In this document: positions 23,289 to 34,997 of the stretch, piece by piece | Position numbering within the stretch: the stretch's first letter is position 1 | Layout: each line of letters begins with the position of its first letter | Source: Ottelia alismoides | Taxonomy: Eukaryota; Streptophyta; Magnoliopsida; Alismatales; Hydrocharitaceae | DNA: 64,000 nt | Direction: 5' to 3' | NCBI GenBank assembly: GCA_037367405.1 | Contig: JAZKJV010003133.1 | Location: 124,001-188,000, forward strand | Translations under genes and position numbers: made by a program | Notes under the pieces: model-generated | The model's database searches: none | What the model was told of the DNA's origin: nothing | The model's input: the letters and a program-made list of their open reading frames with translations, nothing else

Positions 23289-26200
23289 GCAGGTTGAATA
23301 AGGGTTTGGATATGATCCATGGACCTTAGACGATTTGGTTCTTAAAAGGGTTGCGAAATTTTTTTACTGCATTTCAATTTTCGCACCTCTGTCTAATTGA
23401 ATTTTTCTGTATGTTTAAAATGTTTAAACACGAAATTTTTCAATTGGATTTTGTTCCCCATTAAACAGGGAAACCATAGGACTTGAGTTTACTAAATTTG
23501 GACTTTATTTGCTCAAGATATGGCTTTTTGAATATGACTATATTCACTGTTGCGGGAACTGCGGATTTAAACGTGATTAATGAGATAATTGCGGTTTTAA
23601 TCCGCCTCGAAATGCGTGAATTATTACTTGGGTTCTTCAATAAATCAAATAGGCAATCTTTGGAAACTTAGTTTGCAATTTTTGGATTTAAATTGATCAA
23701 GATAAGTTAATTTTAGTGATTGGGGGTCACTGCTGGAAATTAACATTTTTGATCTTGAACCTTGTGATATGTCATTCAATTATCATGATGAAAATTGATT
23801 GTTAATTTTCTGGAATAATTAGTGATAAATATTTGTGAAATATTTAAAGAAATAATTATTTCATTGAATGACACTTGCCTAAACCACAATGATGAGATAT
23901 TAGATCTTGATCATTGGTTCATCAACAAACATTGCTTTCATGAAAAACCATAGTTTATCCTACAATAGTTGTAGGACAACATTTACATGAAAAACCCCTC
24001 TTGCTTGAATAGGATTGGGGATTTGTTTAGCAAATCTCCTTATAATATAATCAAAAATGTTTTGATGTATATTATATGGTATAATTTCGGTTGAAAGACC
24101 GATGAGCATCTCAAAGTACATGATGATCTATCTGGCATTATCCTTTCCTGAGGTGGATATGGTGTCTAGTCGGAGATCGCTGGGGTAGCGGGTTGCAACG
24201 TATGTGGTCCGTCCCACTCTCGTCGGTACTGGCCATGACAGCGGGTAGGGATTGGATAATGCCGGAGAAATCAAAGTGTATTTCTAATTATTAAAATTCG
24301 AAATAATACGTACTTTGAGATTATACCTACTATTCAAGTAAAAATTCAAAGTTTGTTGATTGATAATAGGATTAATAATTGATTTAATGTGATTAAATTA
24401 ATTATATCCTATGAAACACTCTATTATGAATAGATATGTATTTCCCTTGGAAGAATTAATTATGTGAATATGATTCACGATAATTAATTTCAATTTGAAC
24501 AAGAGGTGGAGGATCACATAAGTGACATCCATGGTCTCCCGTCAAGGCGAAGGGTTTCCGTCGCCAGGGATTGTATATAGGAGACGCCTGTACGTAGTGA
24601 CAGCTCCTATATACAAGCGCATCTGGATCGGGCTCTTTGCTTCTCGAAAGAGTAAGGCCGTATGCGTAGTGACCCCAATATCGGATCCTCATATTATTGG
24701 GGCGATATTGGATTGCGCATAGCGAGTTCTATTCCTGTTGACGGTTGGTTCAATTAACGACGGGTCAACATCACCTTAGGGGTGGTGGGCCCGGGTGTTA
24801 AAGACCGAATTGGGAAATGCAAGTTGGACTTGCAAGGCGGAATGTGTTCCCGCTTCTTTTTATCCGAGTTGCAGTTTCTCATATTATTGGGATGTAACAA
24901 AGATAAGGAAGGAGATCCCAGATCTTGCTGAGATATGATGGTAAGTATATCTCTTACATTGAAAGTGATTAAGGGAATGAACTTTCAGTGTTGACAAGGC
25001 AAGACAACTTTGATATAAAAACTCCTAAATCAAAGTATAATATGTGTATATATATAAATATATACCCTTATGCAAATTTCTTATTTCAGATAAATCCTTC
25101 ATTAAACCCACTCATTGTTATACTCAATAATAACCAGTAAAATATCATGGATAGACTCTTGATCCAGATATTATACTTGCGATTGGACACATAATGTATG
25201 TGGTTGCAATATGCAAGTTTCCTCATAAGAATGGGGAATGACAATTAAATAGATAATAGGAATTCAAACCCAGGGTTTGGATGTCTCTGTAGTCTTGATA
25301 TCATCAAATGTGCTTTGGAAGTGACATGTTGATGATGATCGCAATTGTCAAATTAATCCTTATAAAATCAATAAAGATATTCTGGCATACATATGCGCTC
25401 TCAACATTCAATCATGAATGACATGGTTCTCTGCGTCATGCAGAATGGTGGCTCTTTAAGAGATGATGTATTCAAATTGTTTGAATACCTACCTGAACCT
25501 ATGTTTTAAGAGTTTAGATGGATGTAGATGATGAGTGTCATCATTCTACTGTCTATACTCTAGTCGTTCATGAAGCTTCATAATATTCATATTGTATGAA
25601 CTTAAATGAAGTTTGCGTAAATGTTGAAATACTCTTATATTAAAATTTTTGATTTTAACATAAGAGGTTCTTAGTCTTAAGCAATGGTTGCTTATGGATA
25701 AAGGGAGCGCAATGGAAGCATGGGTTGGACCCAAGTAAGAAATATAGTCAAAAGGTTGACTGTATTTCTGTAACTTCCATATGACATTCAAAGAGTTGAA
25801 TGAATGCCAATACTGCAATAAGTTGATGTGTTGATAGTATGACTATCAAATCTGTCTAGAGTCCTTAGAGAAGGAATCAGATAGTGCATCAGATTAATCT
25901 ACATATAATCATTGATATTGACTTACTTATTTGATAAGATAAAGTCTAATAATTGTATCTCAATTTTCTAATGACACTTGCAATTGGTTGCATCTGTATT
26001 AGAATAATTTGATCTTAAGTTTTAATGATCATCATGTTGGGAGTGATGCAAGTGTTGCAACAATTTCCATTGGATCAATAGACTTCATATTTTCAGTGGG
26101 AGCCCTTAGTCTTAGAGAATGTCTCTATGACCTAGATATTAGAATACACTCATTGTTTATTTCTAATTGTTGGATATAAACATGAATTCTGTAATAAATC

Positions 26201-28680
26201 TATCATAAAGAATTATGATGGAAATATTTCAGATAGTAATCTAAAATCTAGAGGACTCTATTAAATTAGAAAATTAATGAATGGTTCATTAAGATTTCTA
26301 ATATTGAAAATTGAACCTTTAAAGATCAATAGGAGGATAAAGATCATTTGATAATGATCTGGCATCAAGTTTTGGACATATGTCTGTTGATGAGATCAAT
26401 GGACTAGTAAGATATGAAACTTTAGATTGTCTAAAGATTCAAATCTCACATACTTTTGAATATTGTATTCAAAGTGAAAGTGTCCAATACACCCTTCTTC
26501 GGGAAAGGTGTAAGATGTTAAGGTATTCAAGATCTCATACATATTGATGTATGTGAATTATCTATATCAGAATAAACATTGTGGATATGTGATATCTATC
26601 AGTGATTATTTGTGATATGAGATTTCTTCTCTTCACTTAGAAAACTTTGAAATGTTCAAAGATTTCACAATTTTTGGTTTAGAACCAAAGTTTGAAGGAA
26701 GATTAAATGAATTTGATCTAACCAAGGTAGGCTTTACCTATTAGATGAATTCAAGAAATACCTTATGGAGATATGAATATCATTTCCTATCTCAATCCTC
26801 CTAATAAACCTTAACTCAATGGAGTTGTAGGGAGATACAATTGATCATGTGTGACATGATTTGATCAATGATTAATCCTAGCATAATTATCTCTTAGTTT
26901 CCAAGGTATATATATGTAGTAGAGACTACATTATATACTTAATAAGGTTCCATGCATGAAAGCTGGAATCTAGCACTAGAGAGTGCTACTTCATTAGGAA
27001 AATAAAGGATGGTATTGTATACCTACTTTATGACCTTGAGATTCTTAAAGGATCTCATCTCTGAGAATGTGATTCTTAGAGGATGACTCTCTTAAGAATC
27101 AAGATAAAATTGAAGTAAAGGAACTCATTTAATCTTGAGAAGATAATGAGGCTCCTAAAATTGGAAACTAAAAGGACAATTAAAGATGAAACACTGATAC
27201 CTCTTCAAAAGAGTTTGAGGATGGATTCCATGTGTCAGAGAAATCTGACAATGATCGGATTTCATGTGATGAAATTCCTGAGGATCATGACATGGAAAGA
27301 TGGATGTTAGCAATAATGGTCTAATGTAGACTTCATATACAAGTGTTGTATATGGACCCTCGAGGATCCACCTATATGGGTCAGACCCATTAAGGTGTAA
27401 ATGGATCTTCAAGAGAAAGAAGGAACCTGATGGAAAGGTATAGACCTTCAAAGCACGGTTCGTAGCCATGAGCTACACATCGAAGAGAAGGCATCGCTTG
27501 CGATAAGACTTGCTCTCCAGTGACCTTGCTTTAACCCATCAGAATATTGCTAACTATAGCTACACAACTTGACTATGACATCTTCATGATGTGAGTCAAG
27601 ATTGCATTCCTCTATGAATACCTCTCTGAGGACATTCATATGAAGTAGCCCCAGGGCTTCATGGTTGAGGAAAGCAAGGTGTGCTAGCTGAAGAACTCCA
27701 TCTTTGGACTCCAATAAGTTTCTTGTAGTTGGAACATAAGATTTGATGAAATTATAAATGTTATGATTTCAGATAGAATCTTGATGAACCATGTGAAGCT
27801 TAGTGGGAGTGCCATTGTGTTCATCGTGCTAAATGTAGATATTATTCTAATCATTTGGAATGACATAAGAATAAATGATAAGTGTTTTATAATCTGGTTA
27901 TCCCATACCTCGAGATATGATCTCAAGGATACCTCTTAGATATTAGTTCTGAAGTCGTTCAGAAGCAAAGAGAAGAGGGTATTGGGACTGTCGCATTAGT
28001 AGTACACCTTGGACTTATTCCATTTTCTGGAAAATTCCAAGAAAGGCTTCCTTCCCTTAAGATGTGGTAGTGACCTGTCTAGAGGGATAGCACCTCAAAG
28101 AGTTGAGGAAGTGAATGCTAGAACTGCTTGCACTTGTGCATCAGTTATGAGAAGCTGGGTGTATGCTAGATGTGTACAAGAGCCAGATATCTGCCATGCA
28201 GTGGGAGTAGTAAACTGTTACTAATCCTACTCTGGAAATAAAACACTTAGTTGCAGTAATAACAATATCTTCAAAGATCATAAAACTTAGAGATAGTGAT
28301 CTCAAAGTCTTATCTTCAAAGGTTTAAGACCTTGTAGATAGTGATCTATAAGGGTCTTAACTGTAGATACCTTAGGAGATAGAGATCTCCAGGAATAAAG
28401 GTATTCTAATAAGGATTATGGGAATACTGGTTATGATAATTAATAAGATGTAGTGTCAAGGACACTATAACCAACAAAATTGAGTATCGGTTGCATGAGA
28501 TGCAACATTCGCATTGGATGCGAGCACTGTTACTAGGAGATATGCAAGTGCCGTAAAAGGACTTGGCGTAGTCTCTTGGGAACAGAGTGACTGATCAGCT
28601 TACCTAGCTATTTTCTAAATAGCCTATGATTGTCACATGAGTGTGGGTTTAAATGATTAGCCCATTAATGGCTCTTTGGG
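23289..28680 (+). pseudogene. Decayed copia gag-pol
   Basis: Copia signatures survive only as fragments in shifting frames. Near 26370-26560 there is a GAG-pre-integrase-like stretch followed by LIHIDVCE. Around 27375-27480 is the start of reverse transcriptase (CKWIFKRKKEPDGKV, FKARFVA). Near 27560-27720 there is the LEEDIYMKQPEGF-like region with stops. Near 28010-28230 comes the RT/RNase H linker (ENSKKGFLP, PDICHAVGVV). Stops are frequent in all frames. The part before about 25000 is noncoding in appearance, and gag could not be recognised. Two TGTGA/TATGA-type hairpins also occur here (24376-24403 and 24453-24489). Confidence 0.85.
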
Positions 28681-28681
28681 C

Positions 28682-28692
28682 TAGTGGGAGAT
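28682..28692 (+). promoter_or_regulatory. Polypurine tract of inner copia
   Basis: TAGTGGGAGAT directly before TGTTGG is the standard plant copia PPT-LTR junction, and it sets the start of the 3' LTR. Confidence 0.85.
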
Positions 28693-31334
28693 TGTTGGAC
28701 ATGCGAGCCCACGGCGAGCCATTATGCAATAAATGTTATTGCAATTCACTCCTTGATCTGAAATAATGAGTATAGAATTTGCATAATAGGTCCCTTAGTA
28801 CAATTAGGGTTATGTACCATGGCCATCTTAATGATCATACAGCTGTTAATTCAATTATTGAATCATAGAGGCTGGTGCTTAGATGAATATCTAATGAGTT
28901 AGATTGAGGACTCGTCAAGCACCGTCAAATGATTATTAAGAGATGATCTCCAGCCTGAGTAGGAGATGGCAATCCTGTCTCAGTTAGGCTGATATCTGAC
29001 CGACCTCTTGATGCAGGTCCTCTGCATAGGAATAGAGATTCGGAGGTGTCAGATTAGTTAGGTCAAAGAGTTGACTTAACGAGATCGAGATAACCAAAGT
29101 CCTATATCGTATGCTGTCACGATACAGGCACACATCCTCTGACCGGAGACAGATGTGTTACTATATGTTTGAGTATGTACATTTGGCAGACCAATAGGTT
29201 GATGACCTAATCAAGGTCTATACACCGGCGCGCTGGTGTGCATATAAGGGCATATGAGTAATACGATCTCTCAAAGGGATCATACAGGTTCACTACTGAA
29301 CCGGAAGACATGAGCTCACTCATGAGATATTTGGAAGAATCAAATTCCATGCGCATGGTCGTCTCGCTTTAGAAGCTTGACTGAATTTGTAGGTTTGATA
29401 TATACTTTTGGAAAGTATATGATCAAGACCTAGGTATGATATATGCTTTTGGAAAGTATATGATCGATACCGACTTCCAAATGATCGAATGAGAAACTTA
29501 CTGATAGAACCCTGAAGTAGGCAGTGTAAAGTTGATCTAATACTTCGGGTTTAATCTGAGTCTTCCAGTATGCAGGATGTACAGGTGTTGGGAATACCTG
29601 AGGGTGATGTGATCATAAACGATTGTATAACCATGACGCTTCCATTCCTAGGGAGTGATGAAACGGGTCTGGATTTTAGTGACTCCTCTCAGTAGAGAAG
29701 TAATCTGATCTTAGTCCAAATGTTGGACATTGATCTGAATGTGATTCAGATTCAATGAGAAGATTAGATTTACGGTCTTGATTTAATCAAGCATCTATGG
29801 GAGGCCCGAGATCTGGATTTGAGATGTGATCTCAACATCCATGTCACTATACGTGGAACAATACAATCGCCCTGTCCTTATCTCCAAGTATTCGCGGAGA
29901 AAGCGCATTATCCATGAAAGAGTTCATGGATAATTCTATTGTTGATATATGTATCCGAGCATTGAGAAAATGGATAATTAAATGTGATTTAATTATCATG
30001 AGTAATATGAATTTGATTCATATTATAAGGAGAATTATCTTAGATAATTAAATGTGATTTAATTATCAAAAAGATGTAAATAATGTGAATGTGATTCATA
30101 TTATTTGAGAACATGAGAATAAGTTATCCAATATAATTAAATGTGATTTAATTATTATGGATAAGAATAATGTGGATAGTAATATCCAATTATTCATAAT
30201 ATATTATAAATGTGATTTATAATGTATTAGAGAGAGTTAAATATAATTTATATTAGTAGATTAATTATTAATGTGTATTGGATACACATTGTCTAATTAA
30301 TTGAAAATGTAAATTACATGTTGTTTTGGGTTGTGAATGTGATTCACAATTTTCCAATGTCAAGATTGCAATATTCCCAAATTAATTGAGAATTATTTTT
30401 GGTGAATTAAAATACCAACAAATTGTTGTTGGAAATAGGAGTAGGGAGAAAATCAAGGAGATTGCACCCTCCTTTGGAAAGGAGGGGGCGGCACCAATTC
30501 CTTGAGGGAATTGGTGGCCGTCCCCCCCTTCCAATGAGGAAGGTGTATCTCCCTCATTTTCTCTCTCTCTATTTGTGTGGTTTAATTTGGTATTATATTT
30601 ATTTGATTTATCAAATATATTTTATCAAATTAAATCACAAGTTGTTGGCTTTTACCAACAACAATCTTGACCATTGGATTGTCATAAATCAATCTCATCC
30701 ATTGATTTTATGAGACACATGGATTGAGATCCATGGATCCCAAAACCCTATAAATAGAGAGGCATACCCATGCTCTCTCAACACACATAATGCTTGAGAA
30801 GCATCTCTCTCTCTCTCTCTTTCTCTCTAGAGGTCAGCCCTCTCTCTCCCTCTCATGGCCGTCCACCATGGATGCCATGGAGAGGATCTTCATCGCCGCG
30901 GCATCGTCGTTATGCTGCCTGTTCTTCTGTTCGTGGATCTCCGTCTCCTTCGGTGCGCCTCGCTCGTGAAGAAGACGTCGGATCTCGTGTGTCGAGATCA
31001 GGAGATCCGCCGCTTGGATCATCAACATGGATTGCGAGAAGCACGCGGTTCATCCCCGCGCTCGCAAGCGTCTCCTCCGTCGGATCGGACTTGAGACAGG
31101 AGGTCTCTTCGTTTAGAGACTCGATCGCAACCACGCTTCAAGAGGTAATCCCATTACTTGTTTGTGGTTTAGACGAAACGATTCGAGAAGTGTTCTTGGA
31201 TCATGTGGTTTCGTCGTATAAAATTTTTTAAATTCCGCTGCATCGAGCAACTAGTGCGACTAGTCGCTCCACGTCGTATTCGATGCGACGTTCACGCTTC
31301 CGTGATGCGCTTGAGGATCTAATCATATCCTTCA
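28693..31334 (+). repeat. 3' LTR of inner copia
   Basis: Equal in length to 20634-23275 and almost identical to it. Its hairpin cluster lies at about 29734-30349. Confidence 0.94.
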
Positions 31335-31339
31335 AAACA

Positions 31340-31569
31340 TGGAATAAAGATAAACATCAAAGAACAACGGGATTTAATGTGGAACCCTACTTCGAGAGGA
31401 GCAGGATGAAACCACGGGAGAAGCCCCTGAATTGGGCGTTTCTTCTATTGAAGTTCTCAATGAGTACAGGGGGTGTGGGGCTCCTTATATAGCCCCACGG
31501 ACAGACCCAATAGTGACCGCTCCCCCATGTAGTACTAAACACATGGGTGGGCTCTTTTCTTTTCCAACA
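31340..31569 (-). repeat. 3' LTR of outer copia, main part
   Basis: Continues 20603-20633. It matches 33313-33542 with about four substitutions and ends CCAACA next to the PPT. Confidence 0.92.
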
Positions 31570-33269
31570 CTCCCCCTCAAGTTGGTAGCTGGGACAGCTG
31601 CAACTTGCAATAATAAAGAAAAATATACATCATTACATCTTCACTTGAAATCACCGCAATAAACGTATGCATCCGCAACTGGTAGACAAACCCGCTTGTT
31701 GACGGGTATATCAGGTCACCAGAACGTATCTCTGTCGTGCCTGGAAGGTCACCGGACTGTCTCTGTCATGCCTGCATGGTCACCGGATCTCTGTCTCAGT
31801 CGTGCCTGCGGGTCACCGGACTTTGTCTCTGTCGTGCCTTGAAGAATCCGGTGCGGAGTCGATGTCGAGGATAGATACACCACGACGAAGATCGATGCAC
31901 AGTGAAGATAGCTTGATATTCTGTGAAATCCGGAGTGTTTGGTCTGTCAATCAACGATGTAGGATGCATATGGCTTTTACTCCCCCTTTCTCCCAAACTT
32001 GTGAGAATAATGAAAATAAAGACAAGTTGGGAGAAGCAAACATGAATCACATTTTTTTATGCGTACGACTTTTTCCTTTTGTACGCGTCTTTTTCAGATT
32101 TTTTTACACAATTTTTCTTTTTTTTTCTTTCCTTTCCTTTTTTTTTGCTTAGCCGTCCCCTTTTTTTTACGGTTTTTTTTTCTCCGGCTTTTTCTCTCAT
32201 TTTCTTAATAGCCGTCGTCATAAAAATTTTTTTTCGAAATCACTCATTTTTTTTCTCACACTTGGACCATTGCAAGGCCGTTTGGACGGCTAGGGCAACA
32301 GGAAAACCCTCACGCACGCCCCCACGCCCCTCCTTTTTTTTGTTTTAAAGAAAACATACGGTTCAGCCCCTTTGGGCTGTCAATAAGTAACCAAATACAT
32401 ATAGATTTTTAAGAAGAGCCATCAGGCCCCCCTAGGGTTTCCCAACGTGGAAACCCCTTGGACTGCCGCCGCCACTCCAAAAAAGGGAACTTCACGATCT
32501 GGCGGCTTGGAGAATCGAGGGTCGCGCCTGAGAGGGGGCTTCGCGCGGGAAGAGAGGGAGGCGCTAGATGATGCGCCTCTGCCGAATTTTGGAGAAGAGA
32601 GGTCACTCGCCGCTGCTCTGGAGCAAGGCTCGAAATCTGGAGCCTGCGTGGTCGGGGAGAACAAGGTGCCGCCTGCGCGCTTGGGTCAGGAAGGGATTTC
32701 GTGAGGCGGCGTGCCACCGGGGCCTTGGAGGACGAGAAGGCGCCGCCAGGGCCGCCTGGACTTGTGCGTGGTGGAGGGACTTCGTGCCAGGGGCTGCGCC
32801 GCCAAGTAGGGGGTTGCTTGGGGTGACGTCGCGCCGCGCAGAGGAGGCTCGTCGCCTGAGGCCAAGGGCGATCTCGAGAGGAGGTCGCAAGAGGTGCACG
32901 GGGGAGAGGGTTCGGGGCCTGAGCGCGAGGGTTCCCGGAGATGTCAACTGGAAGAGGTGCGTCTCGGCGACGCGCGAGTAGAACTGGGACGACCATCGCC
33001 AGTTGCGATCAGATCTGGAGAGCACGAAATCAGATCTGGAGGGCCACCGCTTGATGCATTTGCTTGCTGATGCCGTTGGGGATTGCCGCACGAAGTTAGG
33101 GTTCGTGGAACCCTTGCAAACAGATTTCTTCCACTGAAGCTTTAACAGAAACCGCAGCAATACATACAATCTTAAAAAAATTTCAGAATAATATTTTTTT
33201 TCCTCAAACAATTTTCAATATCGAATCTCGAAAAAAAAATAAGAACACGAAAATCTCGAGAATCGACCT
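31570..33269 (-). other. Noncoding internal region of outer copia
   Basis: After the PPT (31570-31581) come imperfect ~35-bp repeats containing GGTCACCGGA and TCTGTCGTGCCTG (about 31715-31850), T-rich tracts (32060-32260) and a GC-rich block (32400-33060). Several overlapping frames are open in the GC-rich block on both strands, but none resembles a retroelement or known host protein. Confidence 0.7.
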
Positions 33270-33281
33270 GCTCTGATACCA
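33270..33281 (-). promoter_or_regulatory. PBS for initiator tRNA-Met (outer copia)
   Basis: The reverse complement reads TGGTATCAGAGC, exact and directly adjacent to the LTR end at 33282. Confidence 0.95.
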
Positions 33282-33542
33282 TGTAGAAAAATATGAAGCG
33301 GAAGCAAAAACATGGAATAAAGATAAACATCAAAGAACAACGGGATTTAACGTGGAACCCTACTCCGAGAGGAGCGGGATGAAACCACGGGAGAAGCCCC
33401 TGAATTGGGCGTTTCTTCTATTGAAGTTCTCAATGAGTACAGGGGGTGTGGGGCTCCTTATATAGCCCCACGGACAGACCCAATAGTGACCGCTCCCCCA
33501 TGTGGTACTAAACACATGGGTGGGCTCTTTTCTTTTCCAACA
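33282..33542 (-). repeat. 5' LTR of outer copia
   Basis: Complete 261-bp LTR, TGTTGG...CTACA in element orientation, with a TATA box CTATATAAGG on minus at 33456-33465. Confidence 0.95.
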
Positions 33543-33645
33543 GAACTAAACTAACGGAGGGTTATGAGTGTAAAACGGAACAATTATTTAGGGTCTTGGA
33601 CGTAATTCGTGGTTTTCGTGGGTTCTTGGGGTAATTATGAAATTA

Positions 33646-34170
33646 CTCATGGTTATAGATGTAACCCTTTTTTCATGATTTCAATTCCAAAATCTAACCT
33701 TATGGATTGAATCTTAGATCAACGCTCTACAAATTTTCCAAATTCCGATTGAATTCGAGGTTATTTGTTATTTTATCTTAATAGTTAAAGGTACGAGTCT
33801 TTTTTAAAATGGAATTTAAGTTGCTTACATGTTGATCAAATATTTGATTATTAAAATAAAACAACAAATAACATCAGAATGGAGCGATATTTAGAAGATA
33901 CGTAGATCACTATTCTAAGATTCAATCTACAAGATTGGATTTTGAAATCGTAATTGAAAAAAAAATTACAGCAACTCTGCTTCACAGCAGAGGTTCCAAG
34001 GCCACGAAAATCACACAAGCCCCTCTAAAATGCAAATATAATAACATCCTTTACTCAATTTGCTCAGAATAAGAGAGAGTGGGGAGGTAAGAAGGGCAGC
34101 CGGCAAGACACATAGTCCCAAGTGAAGCCTAATATTCATCAAACCCACAAATATCTATATCTGTAATTCT
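33646..34170. other. Intergenic / 3' flank of the eight-cysteine gene
   Basis: AT-rich, no coding frame. The part nearest 34170 is presumably the 3' UTR of the minus-strand gene. No repeat seen. Confidence 0.5.
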
Positions 34171-34197
34171 GAACAGACCGGCGTGATCACCGGGGGG

Positions 34198-34791
34198 TCA
34201 GGCCCCGGCGCACAGGAAGGTGACCTGGCACGAGTCCGCCACGGACACGGTGTAGCTGTGGTGGGGCCTGAGGAGGAACCTCGGCAGCCTGAGGAGCGTG
34301 TGGCAGACGCACGCGCTGTCCAGCTCCTTCAGCCACCTGCAGCATGTCTCCTGCTGCGGCGTCCCGTGGCGCCGCCGCCTGTGGTGATTCCTCCTCCCCT
34401 TTCCTTCGTTGTGGTGCTCGTGCTCCGCATCGGTATGTTCGTCCTCGTGCTCGTGCTCCGCATCGGTATGTTCGTCCTCGTGCTCGTGCTCGTGCTCCGC
34501 ATCGGTATGTTCGTCCTCGTGCTCGTGCTCGTGCTCGTGGTCACGATCGTGTTCGTGATGGTCGTGGTGCTCGTGCACAATCCTGCGGTCCTCTATGGGC
34601 ACGATACCCAGCCCGTTGTGGGTTCTCTCGATGGGGATGAGCGAGCACGCCTGGCTGGCAAGAGAGAGCTGGGTGAGGCACATGGTGCGGGTCTGGGAGT
34701 GGACAAGCGTCGGCGTGAGAGAGAGGAGGAGGTGGAGGAGGAGGAGGACGGAGTGTCTGAAAGGCGTTCGATGAAACGCCTCAGCCATCAT
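34198..34791 (-). CDS. Secreted eight-cysteine (LTP/2S-albumin-like) protein with His/Glu-rich repeat
   Basis: A single 197-residue frame. Residues ~10-32 are a hydrophobic signal peptide (LLLLHLLLSL). Eight cysteines follow in the order C38, C49, C150-C151, C161-x-C163, C188, C194, i.e. the C-C-CC-CxC-C-C layout of the plant bifunctional inhibitor/lipid-transfer/2S-albumin superfamily, which forms four disulphides. Family members are secreted and bind lipids or act as storage or inhibitor proteins. The gap between the second and third cysteine is unusually long (~100 residues) and consists of His/Glu/Asp repeats (HEHEDEHTDAE units, residues ~73-128) and an Arg/His patch. Such a stretch could bind Zn, Cu or Ni ions (inference). 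A TATA-like CTATAA lies ~45 bp upstream. The first of two adjacent Met codons was chosen. I do not know an exact orthologue. GC-rich codon use contrasts with the AT-rich surroundings. Confidence 0.75.
   Translation of the reverse strand: MMAEAFHRTPFRHSVLLLLHLLLSLTPTLVHSQTRTMCLTQLSLASQACSLIPIERTHNGLGIVPIEDRRIVHEHHDHHEHDRDHEHEHEHEDEHTDAEHEHEHEDEHTDAEHEHEDEHTDAEHEHHNEGKGRRNHHRRRRHGTPQQETCCRWLKELDSACVCHTLLRLPRFLLRPHHSYTVSVADSCQVTFLCAGA
34413..34540 (-). repeat. 33-39-bp tandem repeat within the coding region
   Basis: The block GCTCCGCATCGGTATGTTCG recurs at about 34422, 34455 and 34494, joined by variable numbers of CGTGCT units. All lengths are multiples of three, so the frame is kept. Confidence 0.9.
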
Positions 34792-34834
34792 GGCGAAGTG
34801 TTAGTGGAGTGGGAGAATGGATGAGTGAGTGTGG

Positions 34835-34840
34835 TTATAG
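34835..34840 (-). promoter_or_regulatory. Possible TATA box
   Basis: CTATAA on minus, ~45 bp before the ATG at 34791. Placement is plausible for a short 5' UTR. Confidence 0.4.
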
Positions 34841-34997
34841 GGATGGGTGAAGTAGGGATGAGATCGTTGGGTTGCAGGTGGGAGAAGGGAATGCTCTTTG
34901 TGTGTTGGGAGGGGGAGTGGGGAGGGTTTTGTGAGGTCTTGCGGTTCATGCCTTGGACATGCAGCTCGGGGAGCTCTAGTAGTCGTCTGTTTTCACG

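Larger units (their letters stand above)
20634..31334 (+). mobile_element. Recent but coding-defective Ty1/copia element
   Basis: LTRs of equal length (20634-23275 and 28693-31334, 2642 bp) start TGTTGGACATG and end CCTTCA. The target duplication AAACA is exact (20629-20633 and 31335-31339). A PBS TGGTATCAGAG follows the left LTR (23278), and the PPT AGTGGGAGAT precedes the right one. I saw only two differences between the LTRs (around 22868 and 23263), so insertion is very recent. The internal 5.4 kb is a decayed copia polyprotein with many stops. Confidence 0.94.
20603..33542 (-). mobile_element. Non-autonomous Ty1/copia element with 261-bp LTRs, interrupted
   Basis: On minus the 5' LTR is 33282-33542 and the 3' LTR is 20603-20633 continued at 31340-31569, cut by the inner element. 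Both LTRs are 261 bp and differ at about four sites. A perfect PBS (TGGTATCAGAGC on minus, 33270-33281) abuts the 5' LTR, and the PPT CTTGAGGGGGAG (31570-31581) abuts the 3' LTR. The target duplication GAACT is exact (20598-20602 and 33543-33547). The 1.7-kb internal region encodes no gag or pol, so it must have moved using another element's proteins. Confidence 0.93.
19517..33645. mobile_element. Candidate TIR element, split by nested copia insertions
   Basis: About 80 bp at 19517-19600 (TGAGTAATTTCGTAATTACT and onward) recurs as an imperfect inverted copy at about 33565-33645. Removing the copia insertion at 20603-33542 with one GAACT copy leaves a ~1.2-kb unit with inverted ends and a GC-rich, poly-C centre. 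No clear target duplication is visible at the outer ends, and no transposase is present. The size, inverted ends and GC-rich core resemble Pack-MULE-type elements, but this is an inference. Confidence 0.45.

Noticed and set aside
32409..33211. Frames of 195 and 202 codons on minus in the outer copia
   Set aside because: Overlapping frames in a GC-rich noncoding cargo, no retroelement or host domain recognised.
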